Positions 35,064-48,210 are shown, counted from the stretch's first letter. The stretch: DNA of 64,000 nucleotides from Porphyra umbilicalis (GCA_002049455.2 KV919001.1:1-64000); one strand, 5' to 3'. Numbers and translations are program-made. Notes: a model not told the origin generated them from the sequence alone.

Positions 35064-35577
35064 GGGATGAAAAGGTCGTCTGTGCGCCTAGTGCCCGCGG
35101 ACGCTCGGGCCACCGACGTGTACTCGTCGCCTCCTACACCCTGTGACTGTCCCTCGTGTCGACGGCGGCCCCTGGGAGCAGCAGGACGTCGCACCGCGAC
35201 CTCGCGCCAGCGGATAGAGCTCCTCGCTCCCGCGCAGCGCTCCCGCGCAGCGCTCAACGCTCGGTGCACGTCGGCTCCGCGGGCTCTGCCCAGTCGCTCA
35301 ACTCGGGCACCAACAGGAGGTGACAGAATCGTGGATTCGGGACTGCCTGACATGCTCCTCTCGTCAAAGCTCACCTGCCACGTGCTCCACGCGCGAAAAC
35401 GCAACTGGCACGTGCTCCAAGGTCGCTCCACGGTCGCTCCACGGTCGCTCCACAGTAGGTTCATGTTTGCTCGACGCTCGCTCCACGCTCGCGTGACGGG
35501 ACGGCGACAAGTAATAGAGTTGGGCGCGAGAAGCATGGCACGGAGGGATGGGAGTTGAGGCAAAAGTTTGGGAAAAA

Positions 35578-35696
35578 ACGTACAGCACGGGGGATTCGCC
35601 TGTGATCCCTCACCAGACTACTAACCCGCTCGCGGTCGCTTAGCTTCGGAATTCGGAATGGGTTCCGGCGCGTGTGACTCGGATATGGCCGTACGT
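35578..35696 (-). rRNA. 5S rRNA gene, copy 56 (119 nt)
   Basis: One base is missing in the G4 run at RNA 70-73. Confidence 0.92.
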
Positions 35697-36208
35697 GGGA
35701 TGAAAAGGTCGTCTGTGCGCCTAGTGCCCGCGGACCCTCGGGCCACCGACGTGTACTCGTCGCCTCCTACACCCTGTGACTGTCCCTCGTGTCGACGGCG
35801 GCCCCTGGGAGCAGCAGGACGTCGCACCGCGACCTCGCGCCAGCGGATAGAGCTCCTCGCTCCCGCGCAGCGCTCCCGCGCAGCGCTCAACGCTCGGTGC
35901 ACGTCGGCTCCGCGGGCTCTGCCCAGTCGCTCAACTCGGGCACCAACAGGAGGTGACAGAATCGTGGATTCGGGACTGCCTGACATGCTCCTCTCGTCAA
36001 AGCTCACCTGCCACGTGCTCCACGCGCGAAAACGCAACTGGCACGTGCTCCAAGGTCGCTCCACGGTCGCTCCACGGTCGCTCCACAGTAGGTTCATGTT
36101 TGCTCGACGCTCGCTCCACGCTCGCGTGACGGGCGGCGACAAGTAATAGAGTTGGGCGCGAGAAGCATGGCACGGAGGGATGGGAGTTGAGGCAAAAGTT
36201 TGGGAAAA

Positions 36209-36328
36209 ACGTACAGCACGGGGGATTCGCCTGTGATCCCTCACCAGACTACTAACCCCGCTCGCGGTCGCTTAGCTTCGGAATTCGGAATGGGTTCCGG
36301 CGCGTGTGACTCGGATATGGCCGTACGT
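36209..36328 (-). rRNA. 5S rRNA gene, copy 57
   Basis: Intact, T5, hybrid spacer. Confidence 0.95.
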
Positions 36329-36839
36329 GGGATGAAAAGGTCGTCTGTGCGCCTAGTCCCGCGGACCTCGGGCCACCGACGTGTACTCGTCGCCCTCCTA
36401 CACCCTGTGACTGTCCCTCGTGTCGACGGCGGCCCCTGGGAGCAGCAGGACGTCGCACCGCGACCTCGCGCCAGCGGATAGAGCTCCTCGCTCCCCGCAG
36501 CGCTCCCGCGCAGCGCTCAACGCTCGGTGCACGTCGGCTCCGCGGGCTCTGCCCAGTCGCTCAACTCGGGCACCAACAGGAGGTGACAGAATCGTGGATT
36601 CGGGACTGCCTGACATGCTCCTCTCGTCAAAGCTCACCTGCCACGTGCTCCACGCGCGAAAACGCAACTGGCACGTGCTCCAAGGTCGCTCCACGGTCGC
36701 TCCACGGTCGCTCCACAGTAGGTTCATGTTTGCTCGACGCTCGCTCCACGCTCGCGTGACGGGCCGGCGACAAGTAATAGAGTTGGCGCGAGAAGCATGG
36801 CACGGAGGGATGGGAGTTGAGGCAAAAGTTTGGGAAAAA

Positions 36840-36959
36840 ACGTACAGCACGGGGGATTCGCCTGTGATCCCTCACCAGACTACTAACCCCGCTCGCGGTC
36901 GCTTAGCTTCGGAATTCGGAATGGGTTCCGGCGCGTGTGACTCGGATATGGCCGTACGT
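36840..36959 (-). rRNA. 5S rRNA gene, copy 58
   Basis: Intact, T6, hybrid spacer. Confidence 0.95.
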
Positions 36960-37461
36960 GGGATGAAAAGGTCGTCTGTGCGCCTAGTCCCGCGGACCCT
37001 CGGGCCACCGACGTGTACTCGTCGCCTCCTACACCCTGTGACTGTCCCTCGTGTCGACGGCGGCCCCTGGAGCAGCAGGACGTCGCACCGCGACGTCGCG
37101 CCAGCGGATAGAGCTCCTCGCTCCCACGCAGCGCTCCCGCGCAGCGCTCAACGCTCGGTGCACGTCGGCTCCGCGGGCTCTGCCCATCGCTCAACTCGGG
37201 CACCAACAGGAGGTACAGAATCGTGGATTCGGGACTGCCTGACATGCTCTCTCGTCAAAGCTCACCTGCCACGTGCTCCACGCGAAAACGCAACTGGCAC
37301 TGCTCCAAGGTCGCTCCACGGTCGCTCCACGGTCGCTCCACAGTAGGTTCATTTTGCTCGACGCTCGCTCCACGCTCGCGTGACGGGCCGCCGACAAGTA
37401 ATAGAGTGGCGCGAGAAGCATGGCACGAGGGATGGGAGTTGAGGCAAAAGTTTGGGAAAAA

Positions 37462-37580
37462 ACGTACAGCACGGGGGATTCGCCTGTGATCCCTCACCAA
37501 CTACTAACCCCGCTCGCGGTCGCTTAGCTTCGGAATTCGGAATGGGTTCCGGCGCGTGTGACTCGGATATGGCCGTACGT
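37462..37580 (-). rRNA. 5S rRNA gene, copy 59 (119 nt)
   Basis: One base is missing near RNA 81, the same loss as in copy 49. Confidence 0.92.
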
Positions 37581-38084
37581 GGATGAAAAGTCGTCTGTGC
37601 GCCTAGTCCCGCGGACCCTCGGGCCACCGACGTGTACTCGTCGCCCTCCTACACCCTGTGACTTCCCTCGGTCGACGGCGGCCCCTGGGAGCAGCAGGAC
37701 GTCGCACCGCGACTCGCGCCAGCGGATAGAGCTCCTCGCTCCCGCGCAGCGCTCCCGCGCAGCGCTCAACGCTCGGTGCACGTCGGCTCCGCGGGCTCTG
37801 CCCAGTCGCTCAACTCGGGCACCAACAGGAGGTGACAGAATCGTGGATTCGGGACTGCCTGACATGCTCCTCTCGTCAAAGCTCACCTGCCACGTGCTCC
37901 ACGCGCGAAAACGCAACTGGCACGTGCTCCAAGGTCGCTCCACGGTCGCTCCACGGTCGCTCCACAGTAGGTTCATGTTGCTCGACGCTCGCTCCACGCT
38001 CGCGTGACGGGCGGCGACAAGTAATAGATTGGGCGCGAGAAGCATGGCACGGAGGATGGAGTTGAGGCAAAAGTTTGGGAAAAA

Positions 38085-38203
38085 ACGTACAGCACGGGGG
38101 ATTCGCCTGTGATCCCTCACCAGACTACTAACCCCGCTCGCGGTCGCTTAGCTTCGGAATTCGGAATGGGTTCCGGCGCGTGTGACTCGGATATGGCCGA
38201 CGT
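38085..38203 (-). rRNA. 5S rRNA gene, copy 60 (119 nt)
   Basis: One base is missing in the 5' strand of helix I. Confidence 0.92.
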
Positions 38204-38713
38204 GGATGAAAAGGTCGTCTGTGCGCCTAGTCCCGCGGACCCTCGGCCACCGACGTGTACTCGTCGGCCTCCTACACCCTGTGACTGTCCCTCGTGTCGA
38301 CGGCGGCCCCTGGGAGCAGCAGGACGTCGCACCGCGACTCGCGCCAGCGGATAGAGCTCCTCGCTCCCACGCAGCGCTCCCGCGCAGCGCTCAACGCTCG
38401 GTGCACGTCGGCTCCGCGGCTCTGCCCAGTCGCTCAACTCGGGCACCAACAGGAGGTGACAGAATCGTGGATTCGGGACTGCCTGACATGCTCCTCTCGT
38501 CAAAGCTCACCTGCCACGTGCTCCACGCGCGAAAACGCCAACTGGCACGTGCTCCAAGGTCGCTCCACGGTCGCTCCACGGTCGCTCCACAGTAGGTTCA
38601 GTTTGCTCGACGCTCGCTCCACGCTCGCGTGACGGGACGGCGACAACTAATAGAGGTGGGCGCGAGAAGCATGGCACGGAGGGATGGGAGTTGAGGCAAA
38701 AGTTTGGGAAAAA

Positions 38714-38832
38714 ACGTACAGCACGGGGATTCGCCTGTGATCCCTCACCAGACTACTAACCCCGCTCGCGGTCGCTTAGCTTCGGAATTCGGAATGGGTT
38801 CCGGCGCGTGTGACTCGGATATGGCCGTACGT
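38714..38832 (-). rRNA. 5S rRNA gene, copy 61 (119 nt)
   Basis: One base is missing in the C5 run near the 3' end; clean family A spacer. Confidence 0.92.
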
Positions 38833-39346
38833 GGGATGAAAAGGTCGTCTGTGCGCCTAGTCCCCGCGGACCCTCGGGCCACCGACGTGTACTCGTCGGC
38901 CTCCTACACCCTGTGACTGTCCCTCGTGTCGACGGCGGCCCCTGGGAGCAGCAGGACGTCGCACCGCGACGTCGCGCCAGCGGCTAGAGCTCCTCGCTCC
39001 CACGCAGCGCTCCCGCGCAGCGCTCAACGCTCGGTGCACGTCGGCTCCGCGGGCTCTGCCCAGTCGCTCAACTCGGGCACCAACAGGAGGTGACAGAATC
39101 GTGGATTCGGGACTGCCTGACATGCTCCTCTCGTCAAAGCTCACCTGCCACGTGCTCCACGCGCGAAACGCAACTGGCACGTGCTCCAAGGTCGCTCCAC
39201 GGTCGCTCCACGGTCGCTCCACAGTAGGTTCACGTTTGCTCGACGCTCGCTCCACGCTCGCGTGACGGGCCGGCGACAACTAATAGAGGTGGGCGCGAGA
39301 AGCATGGCACGGAGGGATGGGAGTTGAGGCAAAAGTTTGGGAAAAA
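38714..39346 (-). repeat. Single clean family A unit (copy 61)
   Basis: All ten diagnostic sites are in the A state. It is flanked by hybrid units on the left and by a unit that turns to B at 39495. Confidence 0.8.
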
Positions 39347-39466
39347 ACGTACAGCACGGGGGATTCGCCTGTGATCCCTCACCAGACTACTAACCCCGCT
39401 CGCGGTCGCTTAGCTTCGGAATTCGGAATGGGTTCCGGCGCGTGTGACTCGGATATGGCCGTACGT
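39347..39466 (-). rRNA. 5S rRNA gene, copy 62
   Basis: Intact, T6; family A on its 3' side and family B on its 5' side. Confidence 0.95.
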
Positions 39467-39979
39467 GGGATGAAAAGGTCGTCTGTGCGCCTAGTGCCCG
39501 CGGACCCTCGGGCCACCGACGTGTACTCGTCGCCCTCCTACACCCTGTGACTGTCCCTCGTGTCGACGGCGGCCCCTGGGAGCAGCAGGACGTCGCACCG
39601 CGACCTCGCGCCAGCGGATAGAGCTCCTCGCTCCCGCGCAGCGCTCCCGCGCAGCGCTCAACGCTCGGTGCACGTCGGCTCCGCGGGCTCTGCCCAGTCG
39701 CTCAACTCGGGCACCAACAGGAGGTGACAGAATCGTGGATTCGGGACTGCCTGACATGCTCCTCTCGTCAAAGCTCACCTGCCACGTGCTCCACGCGCGA
39801 AACGCAACTGGCACGTGCTCCAAGGTCGCTCCACGGTCGCTCCACGGTCGCTCCACAGTAGGTTCATGTTTGCTCGACGCTCGCTCCACGCTCGCGTGAC
39901 GGGCCGGCGACAAGTAATAGAGTGGGCGCGAGAAGCATGGCACGGAGGGATGGGAGTTGAGGCAAAAGTTTGGGAAAAA

Positions 39980-40099
39980 ACGTACAGCACGGGGGATTCG
40001 CCTGTGATCCCTCACCAGACTACTAACCCCGCTCGCGGTCGCTTAGCTTCGGAATTCGGAATGGGTTCCGGCGCGTGTGACTCGGATATGGCCGTACGT
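39980..40099 (-). rRNA. 5S rRNA gene, copy 63
   Basis: Intact, T6, mosaic spacers on both sides. Confidence 0.95.
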
Positions 40100-40614
40100 G
40101 GGATGAAAAGGTCGTCTGTGCGCCTAGTCCCCGCGGACCCTCGGGCCACCGACGTGTACTCGTCGGCCTCCTACACCCTGTGACTGTCCCTCGTGTCGAC
40201 GGCGGCCCCTGGGAGCAGCAGGACGTCGCACCGCGACGTCGCGCCAGCGGATAGAGCTCCTCGCTCCCGCGCAGCGCTCCCGCGCAGCGCTCAACGCTCG
40301 GTGCACGTCGGCTCCGCGGGCTCTGCCCAGTCGCTCAACTCGGGCACCAACAGGAGGTGACAGAATCGTGGATTCGGGACTGCCTGACATGCTCCTCTCG
40401 TCAAAGCTCACCTGCCACGTGCTCCACGCGCGAAAACGCAACTGGCACGTGCTCCAAGGTCGCTCCACGGTCGCTCCACGGTCGCTCCACAGTAGGTTCA
40501 TGTTTGCTCGACGCTCGCTCCACGCTCGCGTGACGGGACGGCGACAAGTAATAGAGGTGGGCGCGAGAAGCATGGCACGGAGGGATGGGAGTTGAGGCAA
40601 AAGTTTGGGAAAAA

Positions 40615-40734
40615 ACGTACAGCACGGGGGATTCGCCTGTGATCCCTCACCAGACTACTAACCCCGCTCGCGGTCGCTTAGCTTCGGAATTCGGAATGGG
40701 TTCCGGCGCGTGTGACTCGGATATGGCCGTACGT
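40615..40734 (-). rRNA. 5S rRNA gene, copy 64
   Basis: Intact, T6, mosaic. Confidence 0.95.
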
Positions 40735-41247
40735 GGGATGAAAAGGTCGTCTGTGCGCCTAGTCCCGCGGACCCTCGGGCCACCGACGTGTACTCGTCGC
40801 CTCCTACACCCTGTGACTGTCCCTCGTGTCGACGGCGGCCCCTGGGAGCAGCAGGACGTCGCACCGCGACCTCGCGCCAGCGGATAGAGCTCCTCGCTCC
40901 CGCGCAGCGCTCCCGCGCAGCGCTCAACGCTCGGTGCACGTCGGCTCCGCGGGCTCTGCCCAGTCGCTCAACTCGGGCACCAACAGGAGGTGACAGAATC
41001 GTGGATTCGGGACTGCCTGACATGCTCCTCTCGTCAAAGCTCACCTGCCACGTGCTCCACGCGCGAAAACGCAACTGGCACGTGCTCCAAGGTCGCTCCA
41101 CGGTCGCTCCACGGTCGCTCCACAGTAGGTTCATGTTTGCTCGACGCTCGCTCCACGCTCGCGTGACGGGCCGGCGACAAGTAATAGAGTTGGGCGCGAG
41201 AAGCATGGCACGGAGGGATGGGAGTTGAGGCAAAAGTTTGGGAAAAA

Positions 41248-41367
41248 ACGTACAGCACGGGGGATTCGCCTGTGATCCCTCACCAGACTACTAACCCCGC
41301 TCGCGGTCGCTTAGCTTCGGAATTCGGAATGGGTTCCGGCGCGTGTGACTCGGATATGGCCGTACGT
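41248..41367 (-). rRNA. 5S rRNA gene, copy 65
   Basis: Intact, T6, mosaic. Confidence 0.95.
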
Positions 41368-41879
41368 GGGATGAAAAGGTCGTCTGTGCGCCTAGTGCCC
41401 GCGGACCTCGGGCCACCGACGTGTACTCGTCGCCTCCTACACCCTGTGACTGTCCCTCGTGTCGACGGCGGCCCCTGGGAGCAGCAGGACGTCGCACCGC
41501 GACGTCGCGCCAGCGGATAGAGCTCCTCGCTCCCGCGCAGCGCTCCCGCGCAGCGCTCAACGCTCGGTGCACGTCGGCTCCGCGGGCTCTGCCCAGTCGC
41601 TCAACTCGGGCACCAACAGGAGGTGACAGAATCGTGGATTCGGGACTGCCTGACATGCTCCTCTCGTCAAAGCTCACCTGCCACGTGCTCCACGCGCGAA
41701 ACGCAACTGGCACGTGCTCCAAGGTCGCTCCACGGTCGCTCCACGGTCGCTCCACAGTAGGTTCATGTTTGCTCGACGCTCGCTCCACGCTCGCGTGACG
41801 GGACGGCGACAAGTAATAGAGTTGGGCGCGAGAAGCATGGCACGGAGGGATGGGAGTTGAGGCAAAAGTTTGGGAAAAA

Positions 41880-41999
41880 ACGTACAGCACGGGGGATTCG
41901 CCTGTGATCCCTCACCAGACTACTAACCCCGCTCGCGGTCGCTTAGCTTCGGAATTCGGAATGGGTTCCGGCGCGTGTGACTCGGATATGGCCGTACGT
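41880..41999 (-). rRNA. 5S rRNA gene, copy 66
   Basis: Intact, T6, mosaic. Confidence 0.95.
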
Positions 42000-42513
42000 G
42001 GGATGAAAAGGTCGTCTGTGCGCCTAGTGCCCGCGGACCCTCGGGCCACCGACGTGTACTCGTCGGCCTCCTACACCCTGTGACTGTCCCTCGTGTCGAC
42101 GGCGGCCCCTGGGAGCAGCAGGACGTCGCACCGCGACTCGCGCCAGCGGATAGAGCTCCTCGCTCCCGCGCAGCGCTCCCGCGCAGCGCTCAACGCTCGG
42201 TGCACGTCGGCTCCGCGGGCTCTGCCCAGTCGCTCAACTCGGGCACCAACAGGAGGTGACAGAATCGTGGATTCGGGACTGCCTGACATGCTCCTCTCGT
42301 CAAAGCTCACCTGCCACGTGCTCCACGCGCGAAAACGCAACTGGCACGTGCTCCAAGGTCGCTCCACGGTCGCTCCACGGTCGCTCCACAGTAGGTTCAT
42401 GTTTGCTCGACGCTCGCTCCACGCTCGCGTGACGGGACGGCGACAAGTAATAGAGTTGGGCGCGAGAAGCATGGCACGGAGGGATGGGAGTTGAGGCAAA
42501 AGTTTGGGAAAAA

Positions 42514-42633
42514 ACGTACAGCACGGGGGATTCGCCTGTGATCCCTCACCAGACTACTAACCCCGCTCGCGGTCGCTTAGCTTCGGAATTCGGAATGGGT
42601 TCCGGCGCGTGTGACTCGGATATGGCCGTACGT
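42514..42633 (-). rRNA. 5S rRNA gene, copy 67
   Basis: Intact, T6, family B. Confidence 0.95.
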
Positions 42634-43148
42634 GGGATGAAAAGGTCGTCTGTGCGCCTAGTGCCCGCGGACCCTCGGGCCACCGACGTGTACTCGTCGC
42701 CCTCCTACACCCTGTGACTGTCCCTCGTGTCGACGGCGGCCCCTGGGAGCAGCAGGACGTCGCACCGCGACCTCGCGCCAGCGGATAGAGCTCCTCGCTC
42801 CCGCGCAGCGCTCCCGCGCAGCGCTCAACGCTCGGTGCACGTCGGCTCCGCGGGCTCTGCCCAGTCGCTCAACTCGGGCACCAACAGGAGGTGACAGAAT
42901 CGTGGATTCGGGACTGCCTGACATGCTCCTCTCGTCAAAGCTCACCTGCCACGTGCTCCACGCGCGAAAACGCAACTGGCACGTGCTCCAAGGTCGCTCC
43001 ACGGTCGCTCCACGGTCGCTCCACAGTAGGTTCATGTTTGCTCGACGCTCGCTCCACGCTCGCGTGACGGGCCGGCGACAAGTAATAGAGTTGGGCGCGA
43101 GAAGCATGGCACGGAGGGATGGGAGTTGAGGCAAAAGTTTGGGAAAAA

Positions 43149-43268
43149 ACGTACAGCACGGGGGATTCGCCTGTGATCCCTCACCAGACTACTAACCCCG
43201 CTCGCGGTCGCTTAGCTTCGGAATTCGGAATGGGTTCCGGCGCGTGTGACTCGGATATGGCCGTACGT
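43149..43268 (-). rRNA. 5S rRNA gene, copy 68
   Basis: Intact, T6, family B with the A state at site 2. Confidence 0.95.
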
Positions 43269-43783
43269 GGGATGAAAAGGTCGTCTGTGCGCCTAGTGCC
43301 CGCGGACCCTCGGGCCACCGACGTGTACTCGTCGGCCTCCTACACCCTGTGACTGTCCCTCGTGTCGACGGCGGCCCCTGGGAGCAGCAGGACGTCGCAC
43401 CGCGACCTCGCGCCAGCGGATAGAGCTCCTCGCTCCCGCGCAGCGCTCCCGCGCAGCGCTCAACGCTCGGTGCACGTCGGCTCCGCGGGCTCTGCCCAGT
43501 CGCTCAACTCGGGCACCAACAGGAGGTGACAGAATCGTGGATTCGGGACTGCCTGACATGCTCCTCTCGTCAAAGCTCACCTGCCACGTGCTCCACGCGC
43601 GAAAACGCAACTGGCACGTGCTCCAAGGTCGCTCCACGGTCGCTCCACGGTCGCTCCACAGTAGGTTCATGTTTGCTCGACGCTCGCTCCACGCTCGCGT
43701 GACGGGACGGCGACAAGTAATAGAGTTGGGCGCGAGAAGCATGGCACGGAGGGATGGGAGTTGAGGCAAAAGTTTGGGAAAAA

Positions 43784-43903
43784 ACGTACAGCACGGGGGA
43801 TTCGCCTGTGATCCCTCACCAGACTACTAACCCCGCTCGCGGTCGCTTAGCTTCGGAATTCGGAATGGGTTCCGGCGCGTGTGACTCGGATATGGCCGTA
43901 CGT
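43784..43903 (-). rRNA. 5S rRNA gene, copy 69
   Basis: Intact, T6, family B. Confidence 0.95.
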
Positions 43904-44416
43904 GGGATGAAAAGGTCGTCTGTGCGCCTAGTGCCCGCGGACCTCGGGCCACCGACGTGTACTCGTCGCCTCCTACACCCTGTGACTGTCCCTCGTGTCG
44001 ACGGCGGCCCCTGGGAGCAGCAGGACGTCGCACCGCGACCTCGCGCCAGCGGATAGAGCTCCTCGCTCCCGCGCAGCGCTCCCGCGCAGCGCTCAACGCT
44101 CGGTGCACGTCGGCTCCGCGGGCTCTGCCCAGTCGCTCAACTCGGGCACCAACAGGAGGTGACAGAATCGTGGATTCGGGACTGCCTGACATGCTCCTCT
44201 CGTCAAAGCTCACCTGCCACGTGCTCCACGCGCGAAAACGCAACTGGCACGTGCTCCAAGGTCGCTCCACGGTCGCTCCACGGTCGCTCCACAGTAGGTT
44301 CATGTTTGCTCGACGCTCGCTCCACGCTCGCGTGACGGGACGGCGACAAGTAATAGAGTTGGGCGCGAGAAGCATGGCACGGAGGGATGGGAGTTGAGGC
44401 AAAAGTTTGGGAAAAA

Positions 44417-44536
44417 ACGTACAGCACGGGGGATTCGCCTGTGATCCCTCACCAGACTACTAACCCCGCTCGCGGTCGCTTAGCTTCGGAATTCGGAATG
44501 GGTTCCGGCGCGTGTGACTCGGATATGGCCGTACGT
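44417..44536 (-). rRNA. 5S rRNA gene, copy 70
   Basis: Intact, T6, GACGCTCGGG sub-variant upstream. Confidence 0.95.
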
Positions 44537-45051
44537 GGGATGAAAAGGTCGTCTGTGCGCCTAGTGCCCGCGGACGCTCGGGCCACCGACGTGTACTCGT
44601 CGGCCTCCTACACCCTGTGACTGTCCCTCGTGTCGACGGCGGCCCCTGGGAGCAGCAGGACGTCGCACCGCGACCTCGCGCCAGCGGATAGAGCTCCTCG
44701 CTCCCGCGCAGCGCTCCCGCGCAGCGCTCAACGCTCGGTGCACGTCGGCTCCGCGGGCTCTGCCCAGTCGCTCAACTCGGGCACCAACAGGAGGTGACAG
44801 AATCGTGGATTCGGGACTGCCTGACATGCTCCTCTCGTCAAAGCTCACCTGCCACGTGCTCCACGCGCGAAAACGCAACTGGCACGTGCTCCAAGGTCGC
44901 TCCACGGTCGCTCCACGGTCGCTCCACAGTAGGTTCATGTTTGCTCGACGCTCGCTCCACGCTCGCGTGACGGGACGGCGACAAGTAATAGAGTTGGGCG
45001 CGAGAAGCATGGCACGGAGGGATGGGAGTTGAGGCAAAAGTTTGGGAAAAA

Positions 45052-45171
45052 ACGTACAGCACGGGGGATTCGCCTGTGATCCCTCACCAGACTACTAACC
45101 CCGCTCGCGGTCGCTTAGCTTCGGAATTCGGAATGGGTTCCGGCGCGTGTGACTCGGATATGGCCGTACGT
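45052..45171 (-). rRNA. 5S rRNA gene, copy 71
   Basis: Intact, T6, family B with some A states. Confidence 0.95.
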
Positions 45172-45685
45172 GGGATGAAAAGGTCGTCTGTGCGCCTAGT
45201 GCCCGCGGACCCTCGGGCCACCGACGTGTACTCGTCGCCTCCTACACCCTGTGACTGTCCCTCGTGTCGACGGCGGCCCCTGGGAGCAGCAGGACGTCGC
45301 ACCGCGACGTCGCGCCAGCGGATAGAGCTCCTCGCTCCCGCGCAGCGCTCCCGCGCAGCGCTCAACGCTCGGTGCACGTCGGCTCCGCGGGCTCTGCCCA
45401 GTCGCTCAACTCGGGCACCAACAGGAGGTGACAGAATCGTGGATTCGGGACTGCCTGACATGCTCCTCTCGTCAAAGCTCACCTGCCACGTGCTCCACGC
45501 GCGAAAACGCAACTGGCACGTGCTCCAAGGTCGCTCCACGGTCGCTCCACGGTCGCTCCACAGTAGGTTCATGTTTGCTCGACGCTCGCTCCACGCTCGC
45601 GTGACGGGCCGGCGACAAGTAATAGAGTTGGGCGCGAGAAGCATGGCACGGAGGGATGGGAGTTGAGGCAAAAGTTTGGGAAAAA

Positions 45686-45805
45686 ACGTACAGCACGGGG
45701 GATTCGCCTGTGATCCCTCACCAGACTACTAACCCCGCTCGCGGTCGCTTAGCTTCGGAATTCGGAATGGGTTCCGGCGCGTGTGACTCGGATATGGCCG
45801 TACGT
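45686..45805 (-). rRNA. 5S rRNA gene, copy 72
   Basis: Intact, T6, start of the A-like block. Confidence 0.95.
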
Positions 45806-46316
45806 GGGATGAAAAGGTCGTCTGTGCGCCTAGTCCCGCGGACCTCGGGCCACCGACGTGTACTCGTCGGCCTCCTACACCCTGTGACTGTCCCTCGTGT
45901 CGACGGCGGCCCCTGGGAGCAGCAGGACGTCGCACCGCGACGTCGCGCCAGCGGCTAGAGCTCCTCGCTCCCACGCAGCGCTCCCGCGCAGCGCTCAACG
46001 CTCGGTGCACGTCGGCTCCGCGGGCTCTGCCCAGTCGCTCAACTCGGGCACCAACAGGAGGTGACAGAATCGTGGATTCGGGACTGCCTGACATGCTCCT
46101 CTCGTCAAAGCTCACCTGCCACGTGCTCCACGCGCGAAACGCAACTGGCACGTGCTCCAAGGTCGCTCCACGGTCGCTCCACGGTCGCTCCACAGTAGGT
46201 TCATGTTTGCTCGACGCTCGCTCCACGCTCGCGTGACGGGCCGGCGACAAGTAATAGAGTGGGCGCGAGAAGCATGGCACGGAGGGATGGGAGTTGAGGC
46301 AAAAGTTTGGGAAAAA

Positions 46317-46436
46317 ACGTACAGCACGGGGGATTCGCCTGTGATCCCTCACCAGACTACTAACCCCGCTCGCGGTCGCTTAGCTTCGGAATTCGGAATG
46401 GGTTCCGGCGCGTGTGACTCGGATATGGCCGTACGT
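46317..46436 (-). rRNA. 5S rRNA gene, copy 73
   Basis: Intact, T6, family A upstream. Confidence 0.95.
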
Positions 46437-46948
46437 GGGATGAAAAGGTCGTCTGTGCGCCTAGTCCCGCGGACCCTCGGGCCACCGACGTGTACTCGTC
46501 GGCCTCCTACACCCTGTGACTGTCCCTCGTGTCGACGGCGGCCCCTGGGAGCAGCAGGACGTCGCACCGCGACGTCGCGCCAGCGGCTAGAGCTCCTCGC
46601 TCCCACGCAGCGCTCCCGCGCAGCGCTCAACGCTCGGTGCACGTCGGCTCCGCGGGCTCTGCCCAGTCGCTCAACTCGGGCACCAACAGGAGGTGACAGA
46701 ATCGTGGATTCGGGACTGCCTGACATGCTCCTCTCGTCAAAGCTCACCTGCCACGTGCTCCACGCGCGAAACGCAACTGGCACGTGCTCCAAGGTCGCTC
46801 CACGGTCGCTCCACGGTCGCTCCACAGTAGGTTCACGTTTGCTCGACGCTCGCTCCACGCTCGCGTGACGGGCCGGCGACAACTAATAGAGGTGGGCGCG
46901 AGAAGCATGGCACGGAGGGATGGGAGTTGAGGCAAAAGTTTGGGAAAA

Positions 46949-47067
46949 ACGTACAGCACGGGGGATTCGCCTGTGATCCCTCACCAGACTACTAACCCGC
47001 TCGCGGTCGCTTAGCTTCGGAATTCGGAATGGGTTCCGGCGCGTGTGACTCGGATATGGCCGTACGT
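46949..47067 (-). rRNA. 5S rRNA gene, copy 74 (119 nt)
   Basis: T5, and one base missing in the G4 run at RNA 70-73. Confidence 0.92.
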
Positions 47068-47578
47068 GGGATGAAAAGGTCGTCTGTGCGCCTAGTCCCG
47101 CGGACCTCGGGCCACCGACGTGTACTCGTCGGCCTCCTACACCCTGTGACTGTCCCTCGTGTCGACGGCGGCCCCTGGGAGCAGCAGGACGTCGCACCGC
47201 GACGTCGCGCCAGCGGATAGAGCTCCTCGCTCCCACGCAGCGCTCCCGCGCAGCGCTCAACGCTCGGTGCACGTCGGCTCCGCGGGCTCTGCCCAGTCGC
47301 TCAACTCGGGCACCAACAGGAGGTGACAGAATCGTGGATTCGGGACTGCCTGACATGCTCCTCTCGTCAAAGCTCACCTGCCACGTGCTCCACGCGCGAA
47401 ACGCAACTGGCACGTGCTCCAAGGTCGCTCCACGGTCGCTCCACGGTCGCTCCACAGTAGGTTCATGTTTGCTCGACGCTCGCTCCACGCTCGCGTGACG
47501 GGCGGCGACAACTAATAGAGTTGGGCGCGAGAAGCATGGCACGGAGGGATGGGAGTTGAGGCAAAAGTTTGGGAAAAA

Positions 47579-47698
47579 ACGTACAGCACGGGGGATTCGC
47601 CTGTGATCCCTCACCAGACTACTAACCCCGCTCGCGGTCGCTTAGCTTCGGAATTCGGAATGGGTTCCGGCGCGTGTGACTCGGATATGGCCGTACGT
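47579..47698 (-). rRNA. 5S rRNA gene, copy 75
   Basis: Intact, T6; first gene of the 632-bp sub-array. Confidence 0.95.
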
Positions 47699-48210
47699 GG
47701 GATGAAAAGGTCGTCTGTGCGCCTAGTCCCGCGGACCCTCGGGCCACCGACGTGTACTCGTCGCCTCCTACACCCTGTGACTGTCCCTCGTGTCGACGGC
47801 GGCCCCTGGGAGCAGCAGGACGTCGCACCGCGACGTCGCGCCAGCGGCTAGAGCTCCTCGCTCCCACGCAGCGCTCCCGCGCAGCGCTCAACGCTCGGTG
47901 CACGTCGGCTCCGCGGGCTCTGCCCAGTCGCTCAACTCGGGCACCAACAGGAGGTGACAGAATCGTGGATTCGGGACTGCCTGACATGCTCCTCTCGTCA
48001 AAGCTCACCTGCCACGTGCTCCACGCGCGAAACGCAACTGGCACGTGCTCCAAGGTCGCTCCACGGTCGCTCCACGGTCGCTCCACAGTAGGTTCACGTT
48101 TGCTCGACGCTCGCTCCACGCTCGCGTGACGGGCCGGCGACAACTAATAGAGGTGGGCGCGAGAAGCATGGCACGGAGGGATGGGAGTTGAGGCAAAAGT
48201 TTGGGAAAAA

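Larger units (their letters stand above)
30534..36208 (-). repeat. Spacer family B block (copies 48-56)
   Basis: B states throughout. The first unit (30.5-31.15 kb) has many single-base losses; later units are cleaner, with occasional losses at diagnostic sites. Confidence 0.82.
36209..38713 (-). repeat. Hybrid and damaged units (copies 57-60)
   Basis: Mixed A and B states with frequent one-base losses in gene and spacer, worst between 37.1 and 38.3 kb. Confidence 0.78.
39347..45685 (-). repeat. Mostly family B block with mosaic units (copies 62-71)
   Basis: Copies 62-66 are mosaics. For example, the unit starting at 39980 is A at sites 1-3, B at sites 4-9, and A at the last site. Copies 67-71 are largely B, with the GACGCTCGGG sub-variant at about 44573. 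Confidence 0.78.
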
